Shown here one piece after another: positions 1 to 6,217 of a stretch of 8,359 nt of DNA; position 1 is the stretch's first letter; the number at the start of each line of letters is the position of its first letter. Location: contig JAIRRR010000024.1 of assembly GCA_031255875.1 (NCBI GenBank), positions 1 to 8,359 on the forward strand, in the 5' to 3' direction. Origin of the DNA: Treponema sp. Lineage in GTDB: Bacteria > Spirochaetota > Spirochaetia > Treponematales > Breznakiellaceae. The notes below the pieces were generated by a model. It was not told the DNA's origin, did not search any database, and saw only the letters and a list, made by a program, of their open reading frames with translations. The translations under genes and the position numbers were made by a program.

Positions 1-1065
1 CTAGCGCTGATCTCCTTCACCTTGTCAACTCTTTTGGTCGGGGTCGTGCTGCGCCTGTCCCATCTGCATTCCTGGTACGACATGAAGGATGAGCGGAAAA
101 TCCACACCGGGGATGTGCCGAGGCTGGGCGGGCTGGGATTCTCCCTGGCCTTCATCATTGTCGTGATGACGCTGAGCTTCAGTTCCTCTGAAAACTACTA
201 CGGCTTTCGCTTTTTGCCGGTAATTATCGGCATGTTCCTGACCCTGATCTTCGGGATTCTCGATGACTTTAAGCCCCTTGCCCCGCGCACCAAGCTGTTC
301 GGGCAGATTATCGCCGCCGTTTTGGTCGTAATTCCCGACTATACCTTCCACAGCCTCTTCTTTACCAACGTCGGTTTTATCGGCAATCTGAACTGGCTGC
401 GCTATCCCCTGACCGTGTTCTGGCTTGTCGGCATGTCCAACGCCCTGAACTTTATCGACGGCGTGGACGGCCTGGCCGGGGGAATCTCGCTCCTGGCGGC
501 GGTGGCCTACGCCCTGATCTTCGCGTCATCTGCGGATACCTGGTCCGCCGTCCTGTTCTGCGTCTGCCTCGCGGCGATCATCGGGGGTTTCCTGGTTTTC
601 AACCTTCCCATTCCCAAGGCCAGAATCTTCATGGGGGACGGGGGAAGCCAGTTCCTGGGGTTCATGCTGGCGGTCCTGCCCCTGCTGGGCAGGGGGAATA
701 CCGGGCCGAAACTGCCCCTGTTTTACGCGGCGGCCCTGCTGATGATACCGATTCTCGACACTACCGCTGCGGTCTGGCGCCGCCTTCGGGATCACCGGCG
801 CATCGACAGCCCCGACCGCTCGCACATACACCACAAGCTGATAAACCTGGGTTTCGGGGCCCGGGGCGTGGACGCGGTACTTTACAGCCTTCAAATAACC
901 CTGAGCGTCCTGATGTTTGCCTCGCTCCGGATGCCCGGCGTCCCGTCCGCTTTTTTTCTGGGGATCGCCTACGTTGTCGGAATTGGGTTTTTCTGCGCGG
1001 TCCATTTCCTGAACCAGCGGGCGGTAAAACAGCAGCCCGCGGAAACCGCCGGCGGCAACGGATAA
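1..1065 (+). CDS. Polyprenyl-phosphate GlcNAc-1-phosphate transferase, WecA/TagO family (5' partial)
   Basis: This integral membrane enzyme of the PNPT superfamily moves a HexNAc-1-phosphate, probably GlcNAc-1-P, from UDP-sugar to undecaprenyl phosphate at the inner face of the cytoplasmic membrane. That is the first step of a lipid-linked surface polysaccharide. The frame is open to base 1, so the true start lies upstream; a TTG at base 22 sits inside the first visible helix and is unlikely to be the start. Numbering from base 1, the family motifs appear in order: DERKIH (30-35) with PRLGG, the Mg-binding DD (88-89), NALNFIDGVDGLAGG (147-161), FMGDGGS (210-216) and HIHH (275-278). The HIHH motif separates WecA/TagO from MraY, which lacks it. 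About ten hydrophobic helices remain, and the tail is short and polar. The exact sugar cannot be read from sequence. No polysaccharide genes follow directly. Confidence 0.93.
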   Translation, partial: LALISFTLSTLLVGVVLRLSHLHSWYDMKDERKIHTGDVPRLGGLGFSLAFIIVVMTLSFSSSENYYGFRFLPVIIGMFLTLIFGILDDFKPLAPRTKLFGQIIAAVLVVIPDYTFHSLFFTNVGFIGNLNWLRYPLTVFWLVGMSNALNFIDGVDGLAGGISLLAAVAYALIFASSADTWSAVLFCVCLAAIIGGFLVFNLPIPKARIFMGDGGSQFLGFMLAVLPLLGRGNTGPKLPLFYAAALLMIPILDTTAAVWRRLRDHRRIDSPDRSHIHHKLINLGFGARGVDAVLYSLQITLSVLMFASLRMPGVPSAFFLGIAYVVGIGFFCAVHFLNQRAVKQQPAETAGGNG

Positions 1066-1080
1066 ACAACGGCGCTGTCT

Positions 1081-1103
1081 GCGGGAGGGGCCCTGGGGCC
1101 CGC
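1081..1103 (+). terminator. GC hairpin after the transferase gene, possible weak terminator
   Basis: GCGGG (1081-1085) pairs with CCCGC (1099-1103). An alternative inner stem GGGCC/GGCCC (1088-1092/1097-1101) has a 4-nt loop. Only three T follow, so as an intrinsic terminator this is weak. It lies in the 66-base gap before the cysteine desulfurase gene, and readthrough into that gene is plausible. Confidence 0.25.
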
Positions 1104-1131
1104 CTTTCAGCCGCGCCCCTGACAGGCTGCT

Positions 1132-2268
1132 ATGAAACAACGTTACTATTTTGACTGGGCCGCCACCGCCCCGCCTGCGGGCCTCTCCCCCCCTGTCCCC
1201 TTCGGGAATCCGTCTTCCCCCCACACGGAGGGCCGCCTGGCGCGCCGGGCGCTCGAAGACGCCCGTTCGCGCTGCGCCGCAGCCCTGGGCGTCGGCGCGG
1301 AAACCCTTTACTTTACTTCCGGGGCCACCGAGGCGAACACGATTGTGCTCCATTCCCTGCTCGCGCGGAAAGATCCGCCCGGAACCCTGCTCTACTCCGC
1401 GACGGAACACCCTTCGGTCCGGGAGAACGCCCTTGCCCTGAAAAGGCTGGGAATACCGGCGCGGCAGATTCAGGCGGAAAAAGACGGGCGGATCAGCGGA
1501 GAGCGGTTTTCCTCGGCGCTGGGCAGGGCGGAAAGGCCGGCGCTCGCGGCGGTAATGGCGGTCAACAACGAGACCGGCTCGGCAAGCGACATACCCGCCC
1601 TGGCATCCCTGGCGCGGAAATTTCCCGGGCCGCCCCCGCGCTTCCACTGCGACATTGTCCAGGCCGTAGGCAAAGTCCCGGTCGCCCTGGGGGAATGGGG
1701 CGTCGACTCCGCCTCCCTGAGCGCCCACAAGCTCGGCGGCCCCCGGGGCATCGGGCTTTTGTACCTGCGGCAGCCGGCCGGGGCGCTGGGCGCCGGGGGG
1801 AGCCAGGAAAAGGGCATACGGCCGGGAACGGAAAACGTGGCCGGCGCGGCCGCCCTGGCGGAAATTCTGGAAGCCCGGGCCGGCATCGGAATAGTCCGCG
1901 CGGAATACGCCGCCGCCGCCGCCCGCTTCGGGTTCCTGATACGGTCCCTGCGGGAGCTGGACCGCTGCGCCCTGATCCCGGAGGACCGGCAGGACGAGGA
2001 TACGCGCTTTTCCCCGTACATCTTGCAGGCCGCCTTTAGCGGCATTCCGGGGCAGGCCGCAGTCCGCGCCCTGGACGACGAGGGATTCGCGGTATCCACC
2101 GGATCCGCCTGTTCTTCGCACCGGGAAAGCCGGCCCGTCCTTGACGCCATGGGGGTGGACCGGGAGACAGCCCTCTACGGGATACGCATTTCCCAGGGCT
2201 GGACGACCACAGACGACGACATCGAAGCCCTGATCCGCGCCGTCAGAAAGATGCTCGCCAAACTGTGA
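1132..2268 (+). CDS. Cysteine desulfurase, NifS/IscS type (PLP enzyme)
   Basis: This cytoplasmic PLP-dependent enzyme (378 aa) takes sulfur from L-cysteine as a persulfide, for Fe-S clusters or tRNA thiolation. Family landmarks: SGATEAN (63-69, PLP phosphate), the His that stacks on the PLP ring (H93, in TEHPSV), NNETG (145-149), D174 and Q177, the PLP lysine K200 in SAHKLGG, GGSQEKGIRPGTEN (222-235, typical of the NifS/IscS group rather than SufS), and catalytic C327 in STGSACSS. The start is supported because YYFDWAAT aligns with the usual N-terminal Y-L-D-N-A-A-T. Oddities: Trp replaces the usual Asn (W9), and the stretch from this motif to FGNPSS is proline-rich and about seven residues shorter than in NifS, so the usual N-terminal helix appears missing. 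The Shine-Dalgarno is weak (AGG at 1124-1126). No iscU, iscR, thiI or mnmA lies next to it, so its partner is unknown. Confidence 0.94.
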   Translation: MKQRYYFDWAATAPPAGLSPPVPFGNPSSPHTEGRLARRALEDARSRCAAALGVGAETLYFTSGATEANTIVLHSLLARKDPPGTLLYSATEHPSVRENALALKRLGIPARQIQAEKDGRISGERFSSALGRAERPALAAVMAVNNETGSASDIPALASLARKFPGPPPRFHCDIVQAVGKVPVALGEWGVDSASLSAHKLGGPRGIGLLYLRQPAGALGAGGSQEKGIRPGTENVAGAAALAEILEARAGIGIVRAEYAAAAARFGFLIRSLRELDRCALIPEDRQDEDTRFSPYILQAAFSGIPGQAAVRALDDEGFAVSTGSACSSHRESRPVLDAMGVDRETALYGIRISQGWTTTDDDIEALIRAVRKMLAKL

Positions 2269-2294
2269 GCCCGCCGGCCCCCGCCGCCTCTCCG

Positions 2295-2319
2295 GCCCTC
2301 TTTTACGAAAGGGCTTTTT
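2295..2319 (+). terminator. Intrinsic terminator after the cysteine desulfurase gene
   Basis: GCCCT (2295-2299) pairs with AGGGC (2310-2314) and is followed directly by five T (2315-2319). An alternative fold keeps GCCC/GGGC and adds TTT/AAA around a TACG loop, with a 2-nt bulge. It begins 26 bases after the stop codon. This separates the enzyme gene from the secreted protein gene downstream. Confidence 0.65.
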
Positions 2320-2419
2320 CCGGTAAACTCTGTATATGCTCCCGGACGGCCCTCGCGCCGGGCAGCGATTCTATATTTTACGGACACGTGCTATGAAATT
2401 CGGAAGGATTCGGGCGCAT

Positions 2420-2438
2420 CCGGCCGCCTTGCGGCCGG
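2420..2438. repeat. Perfect inverted repeat, 8-bp stem with 3-nt loop (first of a pair)
   Basis: CCGGCCGC (2420-2427), loop CTT, GCGGCCGG (2431-2438) form a perfect GC-only hairpin. It lies in the gap before the secreted hydrolase-like gene, 21 bases before a second hairpin of the same geometry. It lacks a T-run, so it is not an ordinary terminator. It may be a leader structure or part of a dispersed palindromic repeat. Confidence 0.6.
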
Positions 2439-2458
2439 ACCGGGCTATCCGCTTCAAT

Positions 2459-2477
2459 CTTTTGGCTGCGCCAAAAG
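2459..2477. repeat. Perfect inverted repeat, 8-bp stem with 3-nt loop (second of a pair), flanked by TCCGCTTC direct repeats
   Basis: CTTTTGGC (2459-2466), loop TGC, GCCAAAAG (2470-2477) form a perfect hairpin, extendable by one G-T pair. The octamer TCCGCTTC occurs on both sides in direct orientation (2448-2455 and 2482-2489). A palindrome between short direct repeats is the build of a REP-like or miniature mobile repeat, but only one copy is visible here, so that reading is inference. Confidence 0.55.
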
Positions 2478-2518
2478 GATTTCCGCTTCTATCCCTTGCG
2501 CGGGGGTTTTCGCCGTAT

Positions 2519-4756
2519 ATGCAAGCCGGTAAATCTGTCGTGCGCCGGATGCTGTCCCTTGCCGTCCTGGCCCTTGTCCCAATCATTGCCGCCGCGCAGG
2601 AAACCCCGGGGCCTGTCCCGCCGCAGACCCGCTGGAAATTTATCGCCGGTACGGCCGGCGGCCTCTACGGGGTGAGCTTTTTCGACACGGTTTCCCCGCT
2701 CTGGACCGGGGGATCGGTGAGCAAGCTGATCAGGGGCAAGGACCGCTGGATCATCCAAAGCGACCAAGGGGTCCTGGTTTCCGGGGACCTTGTACGCTGG
2801 GAAACCCGGAACACCGGGCTCCCGGTAAAAACCATCAAACTGTACAGGGACGGGCAGAAGTCCTTTGAAACGGTGATTCAGGAGATCAAGGACCTTGAAA
2901 TTGACAGCGCCGATCCCGACACCATGGTCTGCGCGACCAAGGATACGGTCTACCTTACGCGGGACGGCGGCCGTTCCTGGCAGAGCCTGGGGATGCCCTC
3001 CTACCGGACGAACGGCATCAAGGCGGTGGCGGTCGCGAGGCTGCTCGAGGGAAGCGCGGCCCCGCCTTCCGGAACGACGGAGGGCGAGCTTACCGTGTTC
3101 CTCTCCCATTCGACCTACGGCATCCACTATATCCAGCCCGGCAAAAGAGGGGCCGGGTGGGCGGAACTCAACGCCGGAATCGAAAAGCTCGAAACTACCG
3201 GCAACAGCGACGAAGTGTCGGACATCGCCGTCGCCGCCGCTTCCCCGGGGGGGCCCCCGGCTGTTTACGCGGGCCAAACCTTCAGACCCCGGGTGTACCG
3301 GCTCGACTGGGAACGCAAGCGCTTCGACCTTGTCTGGGCGGGCAGAACCGGCAACGCCGGCAGCGGCGTCCCGGAATTCGGCACGGTAGATTCCCTCGGC
3401 ATCGGCGCGGATACCCTGCGATTCGTGAAAGAGGGGGAAATAATGGAAATGGGCCGGGCCGAAGCGGCGAACTCCGGCGGGCCGGTCTCCCTCCTCCGGC
3501 CCAGGGCGGATCTGCGCGACCTGGCCCTGGGCATGGAAAACTACGGCATGGAAGCCGCCTGCATAGGGCTGTGGAAGGACGGCTATTTTGCCGGCGCGGA
3601 GGGGGAGTTTATCTCCCTTTCGGAACTCTGGCTCCTGAAAGAAGGGACAAGCAGCGCGGCTGCCGCCCCGGCGTCGAACCGGGAGGGGCTTTACATGCCG
3701 GCAAACCACGCGATGGAAGACCGGCTTTTCCTCCCCTACCTCGATTTAATCGAAAAACGCGGCCTCGATATGGTGGTCATCGACATGAAAGACGACTACG
3801 GCCGGCTCCGCTTTGTCCCGGAAAACCCGGATCTGGCCGCGAAAGGGCGGGTATTCCGCCCTGTGGACCTCGGCAGCTTCCTGGCCGCCATGAAGGAACG
3901 CGGCATCTACACCGCCGCCCGGATCGTTGTCTTCAAAGACCCCGAGCTTGCGAGAAAAGAGGGGGGCAAATACGCCGTCTGGGACGGCCGCGCCAACAAG
4001 CCCTGGGCGGGCTACTACGATGCCCGGCGGCCCCGGGGCGAGGAGCGGGAAAAAAATTCGGCTTACGAGACGGAAATACTGCCCTCGGCGGAACCGGGCT
4101 ACGAAATACTGCGCACCTACTACGACGAGCGCTGGGTGGACCCCTACTCGGAGGAAGTCTGGGAATACACCGCCTCTGTAGCGGAAGAGCTGCACCGCCG
4201 GGGCTTTGACGAGATCCAGTTCGATTATATCCGCTTCCCCACAGACGGGCAGAACCTTGGCGACGCCCGTTACCGCTGGCGGGAGAACGGGATGGACATG
4301 GAAAGCGCCATGCTCTCCTTCCTGCGGCACATCCGCTCCCGGATCGGCGCCCCGATTTCCGTGGACATCTACGGCGCCAACGGCTGGTACCGTACCGGGG
4401 CCCGCACCGGCCAGGAAGTGGAACTCATGGCCCCCTATGTGGACGTGATCTGCCCCATGTACTACCCCAGCCATTTTGAACAGGATTTCCTGGCAAATTC
4501 CCCTGCGGAGCTGCGCCCCTACCGCATCTACTACCAGGGCACCCAGCGTACCGCCCGCATAGGCCGCGGCCGCGTCATCGTCCGCCCCTACGTGCAGGCC
4601 TTCTACCTCAATGTCGCCTACGACCGCAAGTACTACAACACCGAATACGTGCGCCTGGAAACGGAAGGGGTGCGCAACGCCGGCACGGGCGGCCTTACCT
4701 ATTGGAACAACTCGGGCCGCTACGACGATATTCCGGCAAAGCGGCCCCCGGATTGA
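2519..4756 (+). CDS. Secreted BNR-propeller / DUF4015 glycoside-hydrolase-like protein
   Basis: This exported protein (745 aa) has a propeller-like N-terminal half and a glycoside-hydrolase-like C-terminal half. The ATG at 2519 is chosen because it gives a clean signal peptide: K5, R9 and R10, a hydrophobic core 11-23, and likely cleavage after A26 (AAA|QE). The frame is open further up (ATG at 2393 and 2336), but those starts bury the signal and translate two hairpins; GTG at 2540 is also possible. Residues about 40-370 are beta-rich, with an Asp-box TRDGGRSW (147-154) and a degenerate SGDLVRW before it. Residues about 400-740 match DUF4015 (PF13200, COG1306), a putative TIM-barrel hydrolase: DMKDD (422-426), FDYIRFP (568-574) with DG at 576-577, CPMYYP (645-650) and YWNNSG (728-733). 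The substrate is unknown. The Shine-Dalgarno is poor (GGGGG, 12 nt upstream). The lipoprotein gene follows after 44 bases. Confidence 0.85.
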   Translation: MQAGKSVVRRMLSLAVLALVPIIAAAQETPGPVPPQTRWKFIAGTAGGLYGVSFFDTVSPLWTGGSVSKLIRGKDRWIIQSDQGVLVSGDLVRWETRNTGLPVKTIKLYRDGQKSFETVIQEIKDLEIDSADPDTMVCATKDTVYLTRDGGRSWQSLGMPSYRTNGIKAVAVARLLEGSAAPPSGTTEGELTVFLSHSTYGIHYIQPGKRGAGWAELNAGIEKLETTGNSDEVSDIAVAAASPGGPPAVYAGQTFRPRVYRLDWERKRFDLVWAGRTGNAGSGVPEFGTVDSLGIGADTLRFVKEGEIMEMGRAEAANSGGPVSLLRPRADLRDLALGMENYGMEAACIGLWKDGYFAGAEGEFISLSELWLLKEGTSSAAAAPASNREGLYMPANHAMEDRLFLPYLDLIEKRGLDMVVIDMKDDYGRLRFVPENPDLAAKGRVFRPVDLGSFLAAMKERGIYTAARIVVFKDPELARKEGGKYAVWDGRANKPWAGYYDARRPRGEEREKNSAYETEILPSAEPGYEILRTYYDERWVDPYSEEVWEYTASVAEELHRRGFDEIQFDYIRFPTDGQNLGDARYRWRENGMDMESAMLSFLRHIRSRIGAPISVDIYGANGWYRTGARTGQEVELMAPYVDVICPMYYPSHFEQDFLANSPAELRPYRIYYQGTQRTARIGRGRVIVRPYVQAFYLNVAYDRKYYNTEYVRLETEGVRNAGTGGLTYWNNSGRYDDIPAKRPPD

Positions 4757-4791
4757 CTGCGGTTACCGTAACGCAGATAGAGAGGTATAAC
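4757..4791 (+). promoter_or_regulatory. Operator-like palindrome with adjoining TATAAC box upstream of the small lipoprotein gene
   Basis: Directly after the upstream stop codon, CTGC(G)GTTAC-C-GTAACGCAG (4757-4776) is a near-perfect palindrome with one bulged G. Ten bases on, TATAAC (4786-4791) is a 5/6 match to a -10 box. The -35 position (TTACCG, 4763-4768) is poor and falls inside the palindrome, as would suit an activator or repressor site. A transcript starting about seven bases after the box would have almost no leader, yet GAAGGG (4792-4797) could act as a close Shine-Dalgarno on a longer transcript. Confidence 0.35.
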
Positions 4792-4800
4792 GAAGGGATC

Positions 4801-5370
4801 ATGAATCGTTTCAATTTGGGCGGGGAATTTTTCCCGGCGCCCCTTGCAAAAAACGCCCTGCCAGCCCTGCTCGCGGCGGCGCTGGCCTTTGCGGGCTGCG
4901 CCGGCCTGCCCCCTGAAACGGTCGCTCCCGAAGTCGCGCCCCGGACCCCGCCGCCCGAAGCTCCGGCCGACGGCTACTCGGCAAGCCCGCCCCGGGGCCT
5001 TCCCGGGGAAATCCAGGAATACCTGGAGGCGCTTGCCCGCGCGTTTTCCGCTGCGGACCGGGCTTTCCTCCTGGCCCAGGGGGAAAGCCAGTTCGAGGCC
5101 GAGAACCGGGGCCGCTACGATGATGAAAGCTACCTCGCCCTGCTTTACCGCGCGGGCCCCCTTTCTCAGGACAGCCTCTCCGCGCCGCAGGGCAGCCCCC
5201 GCCTGGACCCCGATCAAATCCGCCGAATCGAATTTTCCGGCTGGGAGGAGCAGGGGCCCGTACTGATCATAGACGCCCGGCTCGTCACCCGGTCCGGCGG
5301 GACAATACCCTGCCGGCTGGCCCTGCTCTGGCGCCTGCGTATGCCGAAGATTCTGGGGGCGTATCCCTGA
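4801..5370 (+). CDS. Small lipoprotein of unknown function
   Basis: The product is a 189-aa predicted lipoprotein. ATG 4801 is chosen because GAAGGG lies just upstream and the N-terminus then forms a signal: a polar start, K17, a hydrophobic stretch 19-31 and a lipobox L-A-F-A-G-C with C33 as the lipidated residue. This fits the relaxed spirochaetal lipobox. A long proline- and alanine-rich linker (about 34-66) follows, then a compact domain (about 68-189). That domain starts with an amphipathic helix (YLEALARAF) and ends in alternating beta-like segments (PVLIIDARLV, CRLALLWRL). I recognise no family. The helix-then-sheet order could suit an NTF2-like or similar small fold, but that is a guess. 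It sits behind the secreted hydrolase-like gene on the same strand and converges on the chorismate mutase gene. Confidence 0.8.
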   Translation: MNRFNLGGEFFPAPLAKNALPALLAAALAFAGCAGLPPETVAPEVAPRTPPPEAPADGYSASPPRGLPGEIQEYLEALARAFSAADRAFLLAQGESQFEAENRGRYDDESYLALLYRAGPLSQDSLSAPQGSPRLDPDQIRRIEFSGWEEQGPVLIIDARLVTRSGGTIPCRLALLWRLRMPKILGAYP

Positions 5371-5374
5371 CGCC

Positions 5375-5400
5375 GGGCGGCCCGCTGCGCCAAACCGCCC
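5375..5400. terminator. Inverted repeat between convergent genes, candidate shared terminator
   Basis: GGGCGG (5375-5380) pairs with CCGCCC (5395-5400) across a 14-base loop. It fills most of the 33-base gap between the lipoprotein stop and the chorismate mutase stop. No T-run flanks it on either strand, so termination here may need Rho or may be inefficient. Confidence 0.3.
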
Positions 5401-5403
5401 TGC

Positions 5404-5787
5404 TTACGGCCCGAGCTGCGAGGAGGCCGGCGCCCGGTCAGGCCGCAGGGCCTCGGCGCCGTTTTGATAGACGTGGCGGGGCGGCCTTCCCTCTTCCAGG
5501 TAGCAGTGGACGAGGAGGCGGATCACGCGCCGCATGCTGCCCTGGAAAACCGGCTCCTGCTGGACAAAAAGCGCCAGATCCCCTCCCTTACCCGCGCGGC
5601 GGAGAGCGGCGGCCGGATTAAGGGCGTCGATATCCGGGGTAACCGAGAACAAGAGGGATACGATATCCCCCTCGTCAAGGCGGTTTTCCTCTAAAAGCCG
5701 GTCGTAACAGGAGGCCGTTTCCCGGGTTATATCTTCCCCCTCGTTAAGGCAGCAAAATGCCCCCCTCAGGGCGCAGAGCTTTTTCAT
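5404..5787 (-). CDS. aroH: Chorismate mutase, AroH class
   Basis: This cytoplasmic enzyme turns chorismate into prephenate, the branch point to phenylalanine and tyrosine. The product is 127 aa, matching the length of the Bacillus subtilis AroH chorismate mutase, and aligns with it nearly residue for residue. Conserved parts are LRGAF (R8, equal to B. subtilis R7), SVTPDIDA (48-55), R63, E78 in VQQEP, R90 in RRVIRLL, RHVY (104-107, Y107 equal to Y108) and LRPD (114-117, R115 equal to R116). Three active-site neighbours differ: N57 for Phe57, A60 for Lys60 and V75 for Cys75 (B. subtilis residues from memory). The start at 5787 fits the family; the frame is open 31 codons further up but that part belongs to the upstream gene. 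ATG overlaps the stop of the upstream membrane protein gene as ATGA, implying translational coupling. No other aromatic-pathway gene is in the window. Confidence 0.92.
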   Translation of the reverse strand: MKKLCALRGAFCCLNEGEDITRETASCYDRLLEENRLDEGDIVSLLFSVTPDIDALNPAAALRRAGKGGDLALFVQQEPVFQGSMRRVIRLLVHCYLEEGRPPRHVYQNGAEALRPDRAPASSQLGP

Positions 5788-6197
5788 AGCTGCGGGCTGT
5801 TCCCTCCGGTTATTGCCAGGATAAAGGCCATGCCCAGGGTAACAAGCAGGCCCAGGAGCGTCAGGCATGTGTAAAACCACAGATTCCTGAAAAAATGGAA
5901 GTGGCCGCTTCCGGGCCCGGCGAAGGCTGCGCCGGTTTTTTTCCGGAACCGGAAGCGGAAAAAAAACGTGAAATTCAGGATAAGCCCGTAGGCAGCGCCG
6001 CAGAAGATGAGGATGCCGAACAAAACCGAAAGCCGGATAAGCATAAACTGGGTAGGATCGGTAAATTCCTGCACGGTCCCCAGCCCGTAAAAAAACACCG
6101 AAAAAAGGCCCATCAGGGCGAAAAAGATGACGCCCCGCCGGACCAGCATAAGGATCAGGGGGTTACGGTCTCTGGGCTGCGGTTGAGATTCATCCAT
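5784..6197 (-). CDS. Small three-helix membrane protein of unknown function
   Basis: The product is a 137-aa predicted inner-membrane protein of no family I recognise. The N-terminus is polar (MDESQPQPRDRN), then come three hydrophobic segments: about 21-39 (IFFALMGLFSVFFYGLG), about 53-78 (SVLFGILIFCGAAYGLILNF) and about 107-131 (YTCLTLLGLLVTLGMAFIL). A basic patch RFRFRKK follows helix 2, which places that loop in the cytoplasm by the positive-inside rule. ATG 6197 is chosen because upstream codons would overlap the divergent gene. There is no Shine-Dalgarno; a TATACT box ends six bases before the ATG, suggesting a leaderless mRNA. The stop overlaps the chorismate mutase start (ATGA), so the two form an operon, but nothing in this protein suggests a role in aromatic metabolism. 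Confidence 0.75.
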   Translation of the reverse strand: MDESQPQPRDRNPLILMLVRRGVIFFALMGLFSVFFYGLGTVQEFTDPTQFMLIRLSVLFGILIFCGAAYGLILNFTFFFRFRFRKKTGAAFAGPGSGHFHFFRNLWFYTCLTLLGLLVTLGMAFILAITGGNSPQL

Positions 6198-6211
6198 TAT
6201 CTTAGTATAAT
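6183..6211 (+). promoter_or_regulatory. Near-consensus sigma-70 promoter for the SPFH-like gene, predicted leaderless
   Basis: TTGAGA (6183-6188, 5/6 match to TTGACA), a 17-base spacer, and TATAAT (6206-6211, perfect). A start about seven bases after the -10 box falls on A6218, the first base of the ATG of the gene it drives. There is no Shine-Dalgarno before that ATG. The -35 box lies inside the first codons of the divergent membrane protein gene. Confidence 0.8.
6204..6209 (-). promoter_or_regulatory. Candidate -10 box (TATACT) for the minus-strand membrane protein / aroH pair
   Basis: On the minus strand TATACT (5/6 match to TATAAT) ends six bases before the ATG at 6197. It overlaps four bases of the opposing TATAAT. 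The -35 position, with an 18-base spacer, reads TGGATG and is a poor match, so this side is the weaker of the two or needs an activator. Confidence 0.45.
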
Positions 6212-6217
6212 GGTAAT

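Noticed and set aside
526..2121. Long open frame on the minus strand (531 codons) across the transferase and cysteine desulfurase genes
   Set aside because: Its product is low in hydrophobic order and rich in Gly, Arg and Pro, matches no family, and lies opposite two clear enzymes. GC-rich codon use leaves such antisense frames open.
2324..2377. Possible -10 boxes (TAAACT at 2324, TATATT at 2372) before the secreted protein gene
   Set aside because: No acceptable -35 hexamer stands at 16-18 bases upstream of TATATT, and the first pair overlaps the terminator. Not strong enough to call.
2336..2518. Possible 61-residue N-terminal extension of the secreted hydrolase-like protein
   Set aside because: It would place the signal peptide internally and translate two perfect hairpins. 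No Shine-Dalgarno precedes the ATGs at 2336 or 2393.
2489..3709. Long open frame on the minus strand (406 codons) opposite the propeller region
   Set aside because: Same composition pattern as other shadow frames, no motif, and the + strand protein has a signal peptide and Asp-box.
3157..4209. 350-codon + strand frame overlapping the DUF4015 region
   Set aside because: It is the alternative frame of a gene with a complete recognised domain; the translation is Arg/Pro/Gly-rich and featureless.
4702..4800. Upstream start for the small lipoprotein inside the hydrolase-like gene
   Set aside because: It would put 33 polar residues ahead of the lipoprotein signal; ATG 4801 has a purine-rich ribosome site.
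5788..5880. Upstream extension of the chorismate mutase frame
   Set aside because: The shorter form has the exact family length and starts at the family's N-terminal strand; the extension overlaps the membrane protein gene.
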